Assembly: GCA_041390365.1 (NCBI GenBank)
Contig: JAWKQB010000001.1
Span: 558,001-622,000 of the forward strand
Length of the DNA stretch: 64,000 bases
Direction of reading: 5' to 3'
Origin: Syntrophotaleaceae bacterium
GTDB taxonomy: Bacteria; Desulfobacterota; Desulfuromonadia; Desulfuromonadales; Syntrophotaleaceae
The position numbers were made by a program, and so were the translations under genes. Numbering within the stretch: position 1 is the stretch's first letter; each line of letters starts with the position of its first letter. The notes beneath the pieces were generated by a model, which saw nothing but the letters and a program-made list of their open reading frames with translations, did no database searches and had not been told where the DNA came from. Positions 19,189-27,463 of this stretch are shown here, piece after piece.

Positions 19189-20487
19189 TTAGTCCGCCCT
19201 TTGATTGGCCAAGAGGCGATTCATCAAGTTTGCATGTTCTCTCCGGTTGTGGGGGGCGGACCGCGCGGAGCCGTTTTTCCGAGCCTGATCGAAAGAGGCT
19301 TTCCCCGGTATCAGAGCGAGGTTGACGAGCATCCCCATGACAGCCAGAAAAGCCGTCGCGAAAAAGGCGTACTGGTAGCTGCCGAAAAGATCTTTGGCCA
19401 GTCCGGAGGCGAGGCCGCCGGCGAGGGCACCAACCCCGTATGCAGTAAAGACGAATCCGTAGTTGCGGCAGTAACGCAGGGCCCCGAACAGGTCGGCCGT
19501 GGCGACCGGAGCAATGGCCAGCCAGCCGCCGAGGGCCAGCCAAAGCAGGGAAAACGCGCCAAAATAAATGACCACATCACCGGATTCAGCCAGCAGAAGT
19601 GCACCTGAAGCGGACAGGATGAGAAGGAAGACGGCGGAAATACTCAGGCGGGCACCGAAGCGATCTGTCAGGAATCCGAACAAAGGCCGTCCCAAGGCAT
19701 TAAAAAGGGCAAAGCTGCTGACCGTCAGGGCTGCTGCCTTCGGTCCCAAATGGATGATTTCCTGGGCAACAGGGCTGGTGACGGAGATGGCCATCAGGCC
19801 GGAGAAAGTCCCGGCGGCGTAACAGGTCCAAAGACCGTAAAACTGCCAGCAACGAAGCAGGGAGAGAATCCCCGCCGACTGGGATGCAGCCGCCACGGAA
19901 TTTTCCTCCTGCTTCTCGTCCGCCTGCGGAAATTTGAGGAAAAGTGCCAGCCCTGTTATGCAAATGAAGAAGATGATTCCGAATATGCGAAAAGTCACCA
20001 TCACCCCGAACCGCTCGATCAGCTGCAGGGCAAGAGGGGCGGTGACAAAAGGTGAAACCCCGAATCCGGCCAGAGTACAACCGACCGCGAGCCCTTTTTT
20101 CCGAGGAAACCAGCGGGCGGCCACTGCCAGGGGAGCACCATAGACCAGACCGACTCCGGTGCCTCCCAGGACTCCGTAGGTCAGCGACAGGGTGGAGATG
20201 GTGTCGGCCGATCCGGACGCGAACCAGGCCAGTGACAGAATGGTTCCTCCCATAAGGGTGGTGACCCGTGGTCCGAACTTCTCGATCAAACCGCCTCCCA
20301 GCGGCATCCCCAGGGCGTAAAAGCACAAAAACAGAATATATGGCCAGCCGCTTTCGGTGGCTCCGATGCCCATGAGATCTTCCAGGGGTTTGCGAAATAC
20401 GCTCCAGGAGTAGATGGTGCCCATGCAGGCGAAAATGCCCATCCCCGCCAGAATGTATTTGCCCGAGGCTTTTTCCTTTGTAAACAT
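19189..20487 (-). CDS. MFS transporter, oxalate/formate antiporter (OFA) type
   Basis: A 432-residue, 12-helix major facilitator protein. The N-terminus has the OFA signature GMGIFACMGTIYSWSVFRKPL. Other family pieces are YALGMPLGG, GVLGGTGVGLVYGAPLAVAARWFP with RKKGLA, and NALGRPLFGFLTDRFGAR. OFA members exchange small carboxylates such as oxalate, formate or pyruvate/lactate. Linkage to purE and to nifJ, the pyruvate:ferredoxin oxidoreductase gene, suggests an organic-acid substrate such as pyruvate or lactate. That is inference. It starts 27 bases after purE's stop. Confidence 0.8.
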   Translation of the reverse strand: MFTKEKASGKYILAGMGIFACMGTIYSWSVFRKPLEDLMGIGATESGWPYILFLCFYALGMPLGGGLIEKFGPRVTTLMGGTILSLAWFASGSADTISTLSLTYGVLGGTGVGLVYGAPLAVAARWFPRKKGLAVGCTLAGFGVSPFVTAPLALQLIERFGVMVTFRIFGIIFFICITGLALFLKFPQADEKQEENSVAAASQSAGILSLLRCWQFYGLWTCYAAGTFSGLMAISVTSPVAQEIIHLGPKAAALTVSSFALFNALGRPLFGFLTDRFGARLSISAVFLLILSASGALLLAESGDVVIYFGAFSLLWLALGGWLAIAPVATADLFGALRYCRNYGFVFTAYGVGALAGGLASGLAKDLFGSYQYAFFATAFLAVMGMLVNLALIPGKASFDQARKNGSARSAPHNRREHANLMNRLLANQRAD

Positions 20488-20514
20488 GGCCTGTCCGTGG
20501 TTGATGTTTTCGGT

Positions 20515-21009
20515 TCAGCGCTGTTGAAGTTTCCGATCCTTTTCTTCGACCTCTTCGGCCATCTTCTCCCGATAGGCGATCAGTTTCTGCCGAAGGGCGC
20601 TGTCGCCCAAAGCCAGAATCTGGGCGGCGAGCAATGCGGCATTTTTTGCACCGGCCTTGCCGATGGCGGTGGTGGCGACGGGAATTCCCCCAGGCATCTG
20701 GACGATGGAATAGAGGGCGTCGACGCCATTCAGGGGACCCCCTCCCATGGGGACACCGATGACCGGCAGGATGGTACCCGCCGCCACCACACCCGGAAGG
20801 TGGGCGGCCAGGCCGGCCGCGGCAATGATGACCTGGATGCCGCGATCGGCAGCCCCTTCGACCAGTTCCGCCGTTTTGCGTGGCGTGCGGTGAGCCGAGG
20901 CGATACGCATTTCATAGGGGACATCCAGCTGTTTCAGCAACGCCGCCGTTTCTTCCAGGATCGGCAGATCCGAGTCGCTGCCCATGACGATCAGCACTTT
21001 GGGGTTCAT
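20515..21009 (-). CDS. purE: N5-carboxyaminoimidazole ribonucleotide mutase
   Basis: A 164-residue class I PurE, which converts N5-CAIR to CAIR in purine synthesis. The catalytic and substrate motifs VLIVMGSDSDLP, ASAHRTP and AAGLAAHLPGVVA are all present, as is the GNAA-type segment AGAKNAALLAAQ near the C-terminus. purK is not adjacent; purC is elsewhere in this window, so purine genes are scattered. It lies between nifJ and the OFA transporter on the same strand. Confidence 0.95.
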   Translation of the reverse strand: MNPKVLIVMGSDSDLPILEETAALLKQLDVPYEMRIASAHRTPRKTAELVEGAADRGIQVIIAAAGLAAHLPGVVAAGTILPVIGVPMGGGPLNGVDALYSIVQMPGGIPVATTAIGKAGAKNAALLAAQILALGDSALRQKLIAYREKMAEEVEEKDRKLQQR

Positions 21010-21095
21010 GAGTACTCCTGTGTAAATATATTTATTTTCCGGTTATTTCGGGGTCGCTAGCGGCATCGGATACCGCGCGGATTATGTCAAACATT

Positions 21096-24000
21096 TTATT
21101 GAGCCAGTTTCCGGTAAAGCTCAAAGCGACGCGCAGTCCATGCGTTGGCCCGGGCAATCAGTTCCGCTGCCGCTTCGGGGTTGCTGCGACGCAGGACCTG
21201 GAAGCGGTTCTGGGTGCTGGCAAAATCCTCGAAGGTCTGGGTCGGTTCTCTGCTGTCCAGCTGCAGGGGGTTCAGGCCCGCTTCGGCCCGGGCCGGATTG
21301 TAACGGAACAGGGGCCAGTGGCCGCAGGCGACGGCCTTTTTCTGGATGTCGATACCTTGGGTCATGTCGATGCCGTGGGCGATGCAATGGGCATAGGCAA
21401 TGATCAGGGAGGGTCCGTCAAACGCCTCGGCTTCGAGGAAAGCCTTGATGGCCTGAGCCGGGTTGGCCAGGGATACACCGGCCACGTAGGCGGTACCGTA
21501 GGACATGGCCATCAAGCCGAGATCCTTTTTCGGCGTATTCTTGCCGCCGGCGGCAAACTGGGCCACGGCCGCCAGCGGTGTGGACTTGGAGGCCTGGCCG
21601 CCGGTGTTGGAATAGACCTCCGTATCGAGCACCAGCAGATTGATGTTCTTGTCGGATGCGATGACGTGGTCGAGACCGCCATAGCCGATGTCGTAGGCCC
21701 AACCGTCGCCGCCTACGCACCAGACCGATTTCTTGACCAGGTAGTCGGCGATGGTCATCAGCTTTTTCGCGGCCGGGTCGGTGCAGTCGGCCAACTGCGC
21801 CTTAAGGCTGGCGACTCGAGCCCGCTGGGCTTCGATATCGCTCTGACTGTCCTGTCTCGCCGCCAGGATTTCGCTCATCAAGGGGCGCATGCTGCCGCAG
21901 ACCCGGCAGCCGCAGTTCACAAGCTGCTCCAGCAGCTCACGGGCCGAGACGCTCAGCTTGTCCACGGCCAGGCGCATGCCGAAGCCGAACTCCGCCGTGT
22001 CCTCGAACAGGGAGTTGGACCAGGCCGGTCCGCGTCCATCCTGACGGGTCGCCCAGGGGGTGGTGGGCAGGTTGCCGCCGACAATGGAGGTGCAGCCGGT
22101 GGAATTGGCCACCAGAGCCCGGTCGCCGAACAGCTGGGACATGAGCTTCAGATAGGGCGTCTCACCGCAGCCGGCGCAGGCGCCGGAGAATTCGAACAGG
22201 GGGGCGATCAGCTGGCTGCCCTTGAGGCTGTCGCGCTTGATCAGCTGGGGATCGAGCGCCGGCAGGCCGAGGAAGAAGTCCCAATTGCGGGTTTCCTGTT
22301 CCCGCAGGGGGACCTTGAACTGCATGGTGAGGGCTTTGTGTTCAGGCGCGTCCTTACTCCTGGCCGGGCACACCACGGCGCAGAGAGCACAGCCGATGCA
22401 GTCTTCCGGCGCCACCTGCACCGAGCAGCGCATGCCGGCGTACTCCTGGCCCCGGGCTTCGGCGGACTTGAAGGAAGCCGGCGCGCCCTTGAGGGATTCC
22501 GGAGCATAGATGTTCATGCGGATGGTGGCATGGGGGCAGACGTAGGAGCACAGACCGCACTGGACGCACAGGTCTTGATCCCAGACCGGAATCTCCAGGG
22601 CGATGTTGCGCTTCTCGAAGCGCGACGTGGCGGTCGGAAAGGTCCCGTCCGACGGCATGCGGGACACGGGCAGGCTGTCCCCTTTGCCGGCGATGATGGT
22701 GGCCAGCACTTCCTGGACGAAGGGGGGCGCATCCGAGCTTACCAGGGGCGGCCGCTGCAGGGTGCTGTCGGCCGCGGCCGGAATCGGCAACTCGAAAAGG
22801 TTTTCCAGCGCGGCATCCACGGCCTGGCAGTTCATGGCCACCACCTTGTCCCCGGCCTTGCTGTAGCTCTTGCGGATGGCGTCCTTGATGGCCGGCAGCA
22901 CGTTGTCCAGGGGGATGATGCTGGATATTTTGAAAAAGGCGGTCTGCATGATCACGTTGATGCGGCCGCCCAGACCGATCTCATCGGCGATTTTGCCGGC
23001 GTTGATGACGAACAGTCGGAGCTTTTTGGCAATGATCTGCTCCTGAACCTCCCGCGGCAGATGATCCCAGACCTGATCCTGATCGTAGAGGGAGTTGAGC
23101 AGGAAGGTCGCGCCCTCGCGAGCCTTGGACAGCATGTCGCACTTTTCCAGGAAGGTGAAGTTGTGACAGGCGATAAAGTCGGCCCGGTCAATGAGATAGG
23201 GGGAGCGGATGGTCGCCTTGCCGAAACGCAGATGGGACGTGGTGATGGTGCCGGCCTTCTTCGAGTCGTAGACGAAATAGGCCTGCACCTGGTTGTCGGT
23301 TTTCTCGCCGATGATCATCGTGGAGTTCTTGTTGGCGCCGACGGTGCCGTCCGAGGCCAGGCCGTAGAACAGGGCCGAGTACAAATCGCCTTTCTCGTTG
23401 GCATAGGCCGGGTTGTAGGTCAGGCTGGTGCCGCAGATATCGTCCTCGATGCCGATGACAAAGTGGTTTTTCGGCATATCGTCCTTGAGGTTGTCGAATA
23501 CGGCCTTGACCATGGCGGGGGTGAATTCCTTGGAACCGAGGCCGTACCGTCCGCCGACGATGCGGGGCATGACGGGCAGGGCGTTGTGGCCGCCGGCAAA
23601 GGCTTCGCCGAGGGCACCGCAGACATCAAGGTAGAGGGGTTCGCCCAGTGATCCCGGTTCCTTGGTCCGATCCATGACCGCAATCTTGCGAACCGTCGCC
23701 GGCAGGGCTTCCAGCAAGGCTTTTGCCGGAAACGGCCGGAAGAGGCGGATCTTGAGCATGCCGACCTTTTCGCCAAGGGCGGACAAAGCTTCGACGGTTT
23801 CGTGGACCGTGTCCGCTCCGGAGCCCATGAGGATGATGACCCGTTCGGCATCCGCGGCGCCGACGTAATCGACCAGGCCATACCGGCGGCCTGTCAGGCG
23901 GGCGAAGCGATCCATTTCTTGCTCGAGGACGGACGGGGTCTCGCGGTAGTAGCGGTTAACCGATTCCCGGCCCTGGAAATAGACGTCGGGGTTCTGCGAG

Positions 24001-24653
24001 GTGCCCCGAATGACGGGGTGATCCGGCGACAGGGCCCGCTGACGGTGTGCAGCAATGAGGTCGTCGTCGAGCATGACGCGCATGTCGTCATGAGTGAGTT
24101 CTTCGACTTTCTGAACTTCATGGGAGGTTCGGAAGCCGTCGAAAAAGTGCAGGAAGGGGACCCGGCTGCGCAGGGTGGCTGCCTGGGCGATCAGGGCGAA
24201 ATCCATGACCTCCTGCACATTGTTGGACGCGAGCATGGCGAAACCCGTGGAGCGGCAGGCCATGACGTCCGAGTGGTCGCCAAAGATCGACAGGGCCTGG
24301 GCGGCAATGGCGCGCGCTGACACGTGAAAAACCGTCGGGGTGAGTTCACCGGCGATTTTAAACATGTTGGGAATCATCAGGAGCAATCCCTGACTGGCGG
24401 TAAAGGTTGTCGTCAGGGCGCCGGCCTGCAAGGCTCCATGAACCGCTCCCGCGGCCCCGGCTTCCGACTGCATCTCCGTCACCAGCGGTACCGTTCCCCA
24501 GATGTTCCGCTCCCCCTGGGCGCTCTTGATGTCCGAGATTTCGCCCATGTTCGAGGAAGGAGTGATAGGGTAGATGGCGATCACTTCATTGGTGGCGTGG
24601 GCGACATGGGCGGCCGCGGTATTGCCGTCGATGGTTGCTTTCTGTCGAATCAT
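21096..24653 (-). CDS. nifJ: pyruvate:ferredoxin (flavodoxin) oxidoreductase, single chain
   Basis: A 1185-residue homodimeric PFOR. It interconverts pyruvate + CoA and acetyl-CoA + CO2 with reduced ferredoxin. The N-terminal domain I has HATNEVIAIYPITPSSNMGE. The ferredoxin-like domain has two clusters, CVQCGLCSYVCP and CIGCALCAVVCP, near residues 690-750. The C-terminal TPP domain has CAGCGETPYLK and GDGWAYDIGYGG, with EVYSNTGGQ following. It is probably anabolic as well as catabolic in an acetate-using anaerobe. A palindrome lies upstream and a winged-helix regulator gene is divergent. Confidence 0.97.
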   Translation of the reverse strand: MIRQKATIDGNTAAAHVAHATNEVIAIYPITPSSNMGEISDIKSAQGERNIWGTVPLVTEMQSEAGAAGAVHGALQAGALTTTFTASQGLLLMIPNMFKIAGELTPTVFHVSARAIAAQALSIFGDHSDVMACRSTGFAMLASNNVQEVMDFALIAQAATLRSRVPFLHFFDGFRTSHEVQKVEELTHDDMRVMLDDDLIAAHRQRALSPDHPVIRGTSQNPDVYFQGRESVNRYYRETPSVLEQEMDRFARLTGRRYGLVDYVGAADAERVIILMGSGADTVHETVEALSALGEKVGMLKIRLFRPFPAKALLEALPATVRKIAVMDRTKEPGSLGEPLYLDVCGALGEAFAGGHNALPVMPRIVGGRYGLGSKEFTPAMVKAVFDNLKDDMPKNHFVIGIEDDICGTSLTYNPAYANEKGDLYSALFYGLASDGTVGANKNSTMIIGEKTDNQVQAYFVYDSKKAGTITTSHLRFGKATIRSPYLIDRADFIACHNFTFLEKCDMLSKAREGATFLLNSLYDQDQVWDHLPREVQEQIIAKKLRLFVINAGKIADEIGLGGRINVIMQTAFFKISSIIPLDNVLPAIKDAIRKSYSKAGDKVVAMNCQAVDAALENLFELPIPAAADSTLQRPPLVSSDAPPFVQEVLATIIAGKGDSLPVSRMPSDGTFPTATSRFEKRNIALEIPVWDQDLCVQCGLCSYVCPHATIRMNIYAPESLKGAPASFKSAEARGQEYAGMRCSVQVAPEDCIGCALCAVVCPARSKDAPEHKALTMQFKVPLREQETRNWDFFLGLPALDPQLIKRDSLKGSQLIAPLFEFSGACAGCGETPYLKLMSQLFGDRALVANSTGCTSIVGGNLPTTPWATRQDGRGPAWSNSLFEDTAEFGFGMRLAVDKLSVSARELLEQLVNCGCRVCGSMRPLMSEILAARQDSQSDIEAQRARVASLKAQLADCTDPAAKKLMTIADYLVKKSVWCVGGDGWAYDIGYGGLDHVIASDKNINLLVLDTEVYSNTGGQASKSTPLAAVAQFAAGGKNTPKKDLGLMAMSYGTAYVAGVSLANPAQAIKAFLEAEAFDGPSLIIAYAHCIAHGIDMTQGIDIQKKAVACGHWPLFRYNPARAEAGLNPLQLDSREPTQTFEDFASTQNRFQVLRRSNPEAAAELIARANAWTARRFELYRKLAQ

Positions 24654-25023
24654 GCGTGTCTCCTCAAAAATTTTCTGACAGGCCGGGGGTCGAAACGTCT
24701 CAGTTTAAGCTTGACAAGTGCGCACTTTAAATAGTAATCAAAAATTCACGCAAAAAATTTCGTAAGTTGGTTTAAGATAATTACCGGATATCACATTTGC
24801 GAGTCAAGCCTTTTTTTGAGGCAGGGTTGATAGCGGCCCTTTCCGCAAGAGGACGAGAGATGTCGGCGTTCGGATATGAAAGTAGGATTGGATTCGTGCG
24901 GAAGCCTGAATGTCAAATGTGGTATGCTGCCGGTGCAGTTTGGGGCAGGCAGCACAGGTTTGCACAAAATTTGTCAGCGAATATTGAGAAGGGGACTTTC
25001 GCAGCTGTGAGGGAGGACAAAAT
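24654..25023. other. 370-base intergenic region between nifJ and the winged-helix gene
   Basis: A divergent regulatory region without a convincing gene. Bases 24716-24727 form the perfect 12-bp palindrome AAGTGCGCACTT, about 63 bases upstream of the nifJ start. A TTGACA (24711-24716) on the plus strand abuts it. The segment 24728-24800 is strongly AT-rich, as is common near promoters. No riboswitch or tRNA is recognised. Confidence 0.5.
24716..24727. promoter_or_regulatory. candidate operator palindrome upstream of nifJ
   Basis: The sequence AAGTGCGCACTT is a perfect dyad located between nifJ (minus) and a winged-helix regulator gene (plus). It overlaps the end of a TTGACA-like hexamer. Binding by that regulator is inference from position only. 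Confidence 0.35.
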
Positions 25024-25383
25024 TTGAAAACCTCAGACAATCACTTGGAGGAAAACGCCTTGCAGCAGGGGCAGAAGCAGTGGACCTTTCTGGATAATCA
25101 CGCCCATGTCCTGTTGTGCCTGGCCCGTAATCCGGACATGGTCATGCGGGAGGTTGCGCGGCAGGTCGGTATTACCGAACGGGCCACCCAAAAAATAGTC
25201 AAGGACCTGGTGGATACTCAGGTCCTTGAACGCTATCGGGTTGGGCGCTGCAACAGCTATCGTATCAATCTGGACCATCCGCTGCGCCACCCGTTGGAAA
25301 GCCAGCACACCATCGGGGAATTGCTGGCCATGCTGTTGACGGAGGAGGAGCTGAAAAGGGCTCGGGAGCTGAGTGCGGGATGA
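25024..25383 (+). CDS. winged-helix transcriptional regulator (MarR/ArsR-like)
   Basis: A 119-residue DNA-binding protein. The core HAHVLLCLARNPDMVMREVARQVGITERATQKIVKDLVDTQVLERYRVGRCNSYRI is a textbook winged helix-turn-helix: the recognition helix is about ITERATQKIVKDL and the wing RYRVGRCNSYRI. TTG 25024 preceded by GGGAGGA is the best start. It is divergent from nifJ and ends 4 bases before the stop of the convergent FadL-like gene. It probably regulates itself, nifJ or both; the inducer is unknown. Confidence 0.8.
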   Translation: MKTSDNHLEENALQQGQKQWTFLDNHAHVLLCLARNPDMVMREVARQVGITERATQKIVKDLVDTQVLERYRVGRCNSYRINLDHPLRHPLESQHTIGELLAMLLTEEELKRARELSAG

Positions 25384-25387
25384 CCGA

Positions 25388-26773
25388 TCAGAAGATCCAG
25401 TTGAGCTGAAATGTGGCGATGTCGATGACGTTCTCATATTCGCCGGTAAGATCGCCTCGAAAAGCATTGCCGGGATCGGTGGCCTTGAGATCGATTTGTG
25501 AATCATCGACCCAGATGTGGGTATATCCTGCACTCACCGTAAGAAAGGGTTTTGCCCGCCATTGAATTCCCGCCGACAGCCAGATGCGGTCCTCGTCGGG
25601 AATGCGGGGGATACGGGTATTATCGGGCACGGGGCTTTCATCGTAAGCCACCCCGGTGCGGAATTCCCAGTCCTTTGATGGTTTGAAAGTCACTCCCAAT
25701 GCATAAAACCAGGTATCCTTCCAGTCGGCATCGGTGATGTTGTCGGGCTGGGCCGGGTTATCGAATTGGATGACCAGTTGTTCGAACCGGTTCCAGTAGG
25801 TTCGGCTCAGTTCTGCCATGATGGCCCAGCGCGAACCCAGCTCCTGATAAAAACCTGCCGACCAGCTTTCCGGTGTGGTCAACTCCGCCTCGGCACCGGT
25901 ATCCCGAAAAAGTCCCGTCGGGGCAAATGCGCCGTCGAATTGTGCGGGTACGCTGAAATCAGCATCCCCATCAAAAGTGTGGTCGATTTTGGAGCGGTAG
26001 GCAAAGCCGAGGCGCGTGCCTGGCGTGGGTTCGATCAACAGCCCTGCATTCCAGCCGTAGCCCCAGTCATAACCCGCCAGCTTGAAATAACCGTCCTGCG
26101 CCGGGTTGCCGGGGTCGGCGCCGACCACGGGCGCCCCCCCCGCAGCTGCCGGCAACACTGTTGCAATGGTGCCGAAATCGATGGCATTGCTGATTTCGGC
26201 ATCAGCGTATTGGGCCTGGAATCCCAATCCTATGGAAACCCGCTCCGTGAGCCGAACGGCCATTACAGGATTGATGCCGAGGATAACCAGTTTGGATTCT
26301 ACGGCATGATAGCGGCCGATCCAGTCCCGGTCATAGTTGGATTCGAGACCGTAGGGAACATTGATGCCGAGCCCGAACCGGAGGTTCTCCCCGGGGACAA
26401 ACATGCCGTAAAACGCCGGGACGAAAAAATCCTCGGCGATATCATCGTGGTCCTGTGAACCCTGGACAGGAAAGGCTGGAAGCACGGGAGGAAAGGGTCC
26501 GGTCGACGCGCTGCCTCTACGGAATTTCGAGCGTGGTGCGACGAAACTGAGGACACCGGCCGTCTGCGGTGTTTCCAGGCGGCCGAGTGCCGCGGGGTTG
26601 AAAAAAAGGTAGGTGACATCCTCTGCGCCCGCTGTGGCTCCGGCGAAGGCATTCCCTTGAGCCTGGGCGCTCTGTTCTCTGATGGCGAAACCGGAGGCGT
26701 GAAGATGATTTGCATTCATCAGATGACAGACAAGGGCAGCCAAAAAGACCAGGAAAAGTGAGAACGGCTTCAT
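25388..26773 (-). CDS. FadL/TodX family outer-membrane hydrophobic-substrate channel
   Basis: A 461-residue outer-membrane barrel. It has a signal peptide ending near NHLHA and then the FadL N-terminus SGFAIREQSAQAQGNAFAGATAGAEDVTYLFFNPAALGRL, which plugs the lumen. The NPA-type motif (FFNPAALG) and a C-terminal FQLNWIF aromatic end are typical. Relatives import long-chain fatty acids or aromatic hydrocarbons such as toluene through lateral openings. No degradation genes are adjacent, so the substrate is open. The 318-base upstream region carries its promoter. Confidence 0.88.
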   Translation of the reverse strand: MKPFSLFLVFLAALVCHLMNANHLHASGFAIREQSAQAQGNAFAGATAGAEDVTYLFFNPAALGRLETPQTAGVLSFVAPRSKFRRGSASTGPFPPVLPAFPVQGSQDHDDIAEDFFVPAFYGMFVPGENLRFGLGINVPYGLESNYDRDWIGRYHAVESKLVILGINPVMAVRLTERVSIGLGFQAQYADAEISNAIDFGTIATVLPAAAGGAPVVGADPGNPAQDGYFKLAGYDWGYGWNAGLLIEPTPGTRLGFAYRSKIDHTFDGDADFSVPAQFDGAFAPTGLFRDTGAEAELTTPESWSAGFYQELGSRWAIMAELSRTYWNRFEQLVIQFDNPAQPDNITDADWKDTWFYALGVTFKPSKDWEFRTGVAYDESPVPDNTRIPRIPDEDRIWLSAGIQWRAKPFLTVSAGYTHIWVDDSQIDLKATDPGNAFRGDLTGEYENVIDIATFQLNWIF

Positions 26774-27091
26774 CCTGATTCCTGCTGAAGGTTAGGGGCG
26801 GCTTAATTTATTGCTCCTTTTTCCTATTCAGGAAGTATTGCATGGACGAAGAGACATGCAATTCCCGCTTAAAAAATACGGTATATTTACGCAGTCGGCG
26901 TCGGTCAGGAGGTCTATAGCGAAAGGTTTAGTTCGACCCATACCGATCACGACGCGATCAGAATCAAGGGGTTTCAATAGGATTTCGATGAGCATTTCTG
27001 CGTATAATAAAGGTTGATGTTTTCTCTTCGGGAAGGAAAAATTTCGAATTTGCCAGGGGGCAAAAACCCAAAAATATGACAGAAGGCCGCC
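26774..27091. other. 318-base intergenic region
   Basis: An AT-richer divergent spacer between fadL-like and receiver genes. A 55-codon minus-strand reading frame near 26828-26992 (MLIEILLKPLDSD onward) has no ribosome-binding site or known family and is not called. No riboswitch, RNA gene or clear operator is recognised. It presumably holds both promoters. Confidence 0.4.
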
Positions 27092-27463
27092 ATGAACGTC
27101 CTGATAGCTGAAGATGACGCTACCCTCAGGGTCTTGCTGATGACCCTTCTGGCCAGAAAAGATATCCCCTGTCACCTGGTCAATGACGGGCGAGGAGCCG
27201 TCATGGCCTGGGAAGGGGGCGGATTCGACCTGATATTTATGGATATTCAGATGCCGGGGATGGATGGTCTGGAGGCGACCCGGATCATCCGTGAGAGAGA
27301 AAGGGGGATCGACACTCATGTCCCGATCATCGCCCTGACAGCCCATGCCAGCTTGAGGGACAGGGAACTGTGCAGATCTGTCGGTATGGACGACTATATA
27401 GAAAAGCCGTTCAAGTTCAGCGAGTTTTACCAGATGCTCGACCGCTATCGGCCGAGAATCTGA
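27092..27463 (+). CDS. single-domain response regulator (CheY-like receiver)
   Basis: A 123-residue stand-alone receiver. The acidic pair is in LIAEDD, the phospho-acceptor Asp in FMDIQMPGMDGLEATR, the Thr in ALTAHAS and the Lys in DYIEKPFKF. There is no output domain, so it probably acts by protein contact or in a phosphorelay. Its 3' end overlaps the convergent histidine kinase gene by 19 bases, which suggests a functional pair. Such orphan receivers often work with hybrid-like kinases of the adjacent type. Confidence 0.9.
   Translation: MNVLIAEDDATLRVLLMTLLARKDIPCHLVNDGRGAVMAWEGGGFDLIFMDIQMPGMDGLEATRIIRERERGIDTHVPIIALTAHASLRDRELCRSVGMDDYIEKPFKFSEFYQMLDRYRPRI

Noticed and set aside
21084..23651. 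Long plus-strand open frame (over 850 codons) opposite nifJ
   Set aside because: It is the antisense shadow of a high-GC3 gene; the minus-strand product is an unmistakable PFOR with Fe-S and TPP motifs.
26828..26992. 55-codon minus-strand ORF in the fadL-receiver gap
   Set aside because: It lacks a ribosome-binding site and resembles no known protein; the region is more likely promoter DNA.
26774..27091. Cyclic di-GMP riboswitch upstream of the FadL-like or receiver gene
   Set aside because: No GEMM-type conserved core was recognised on either strand.
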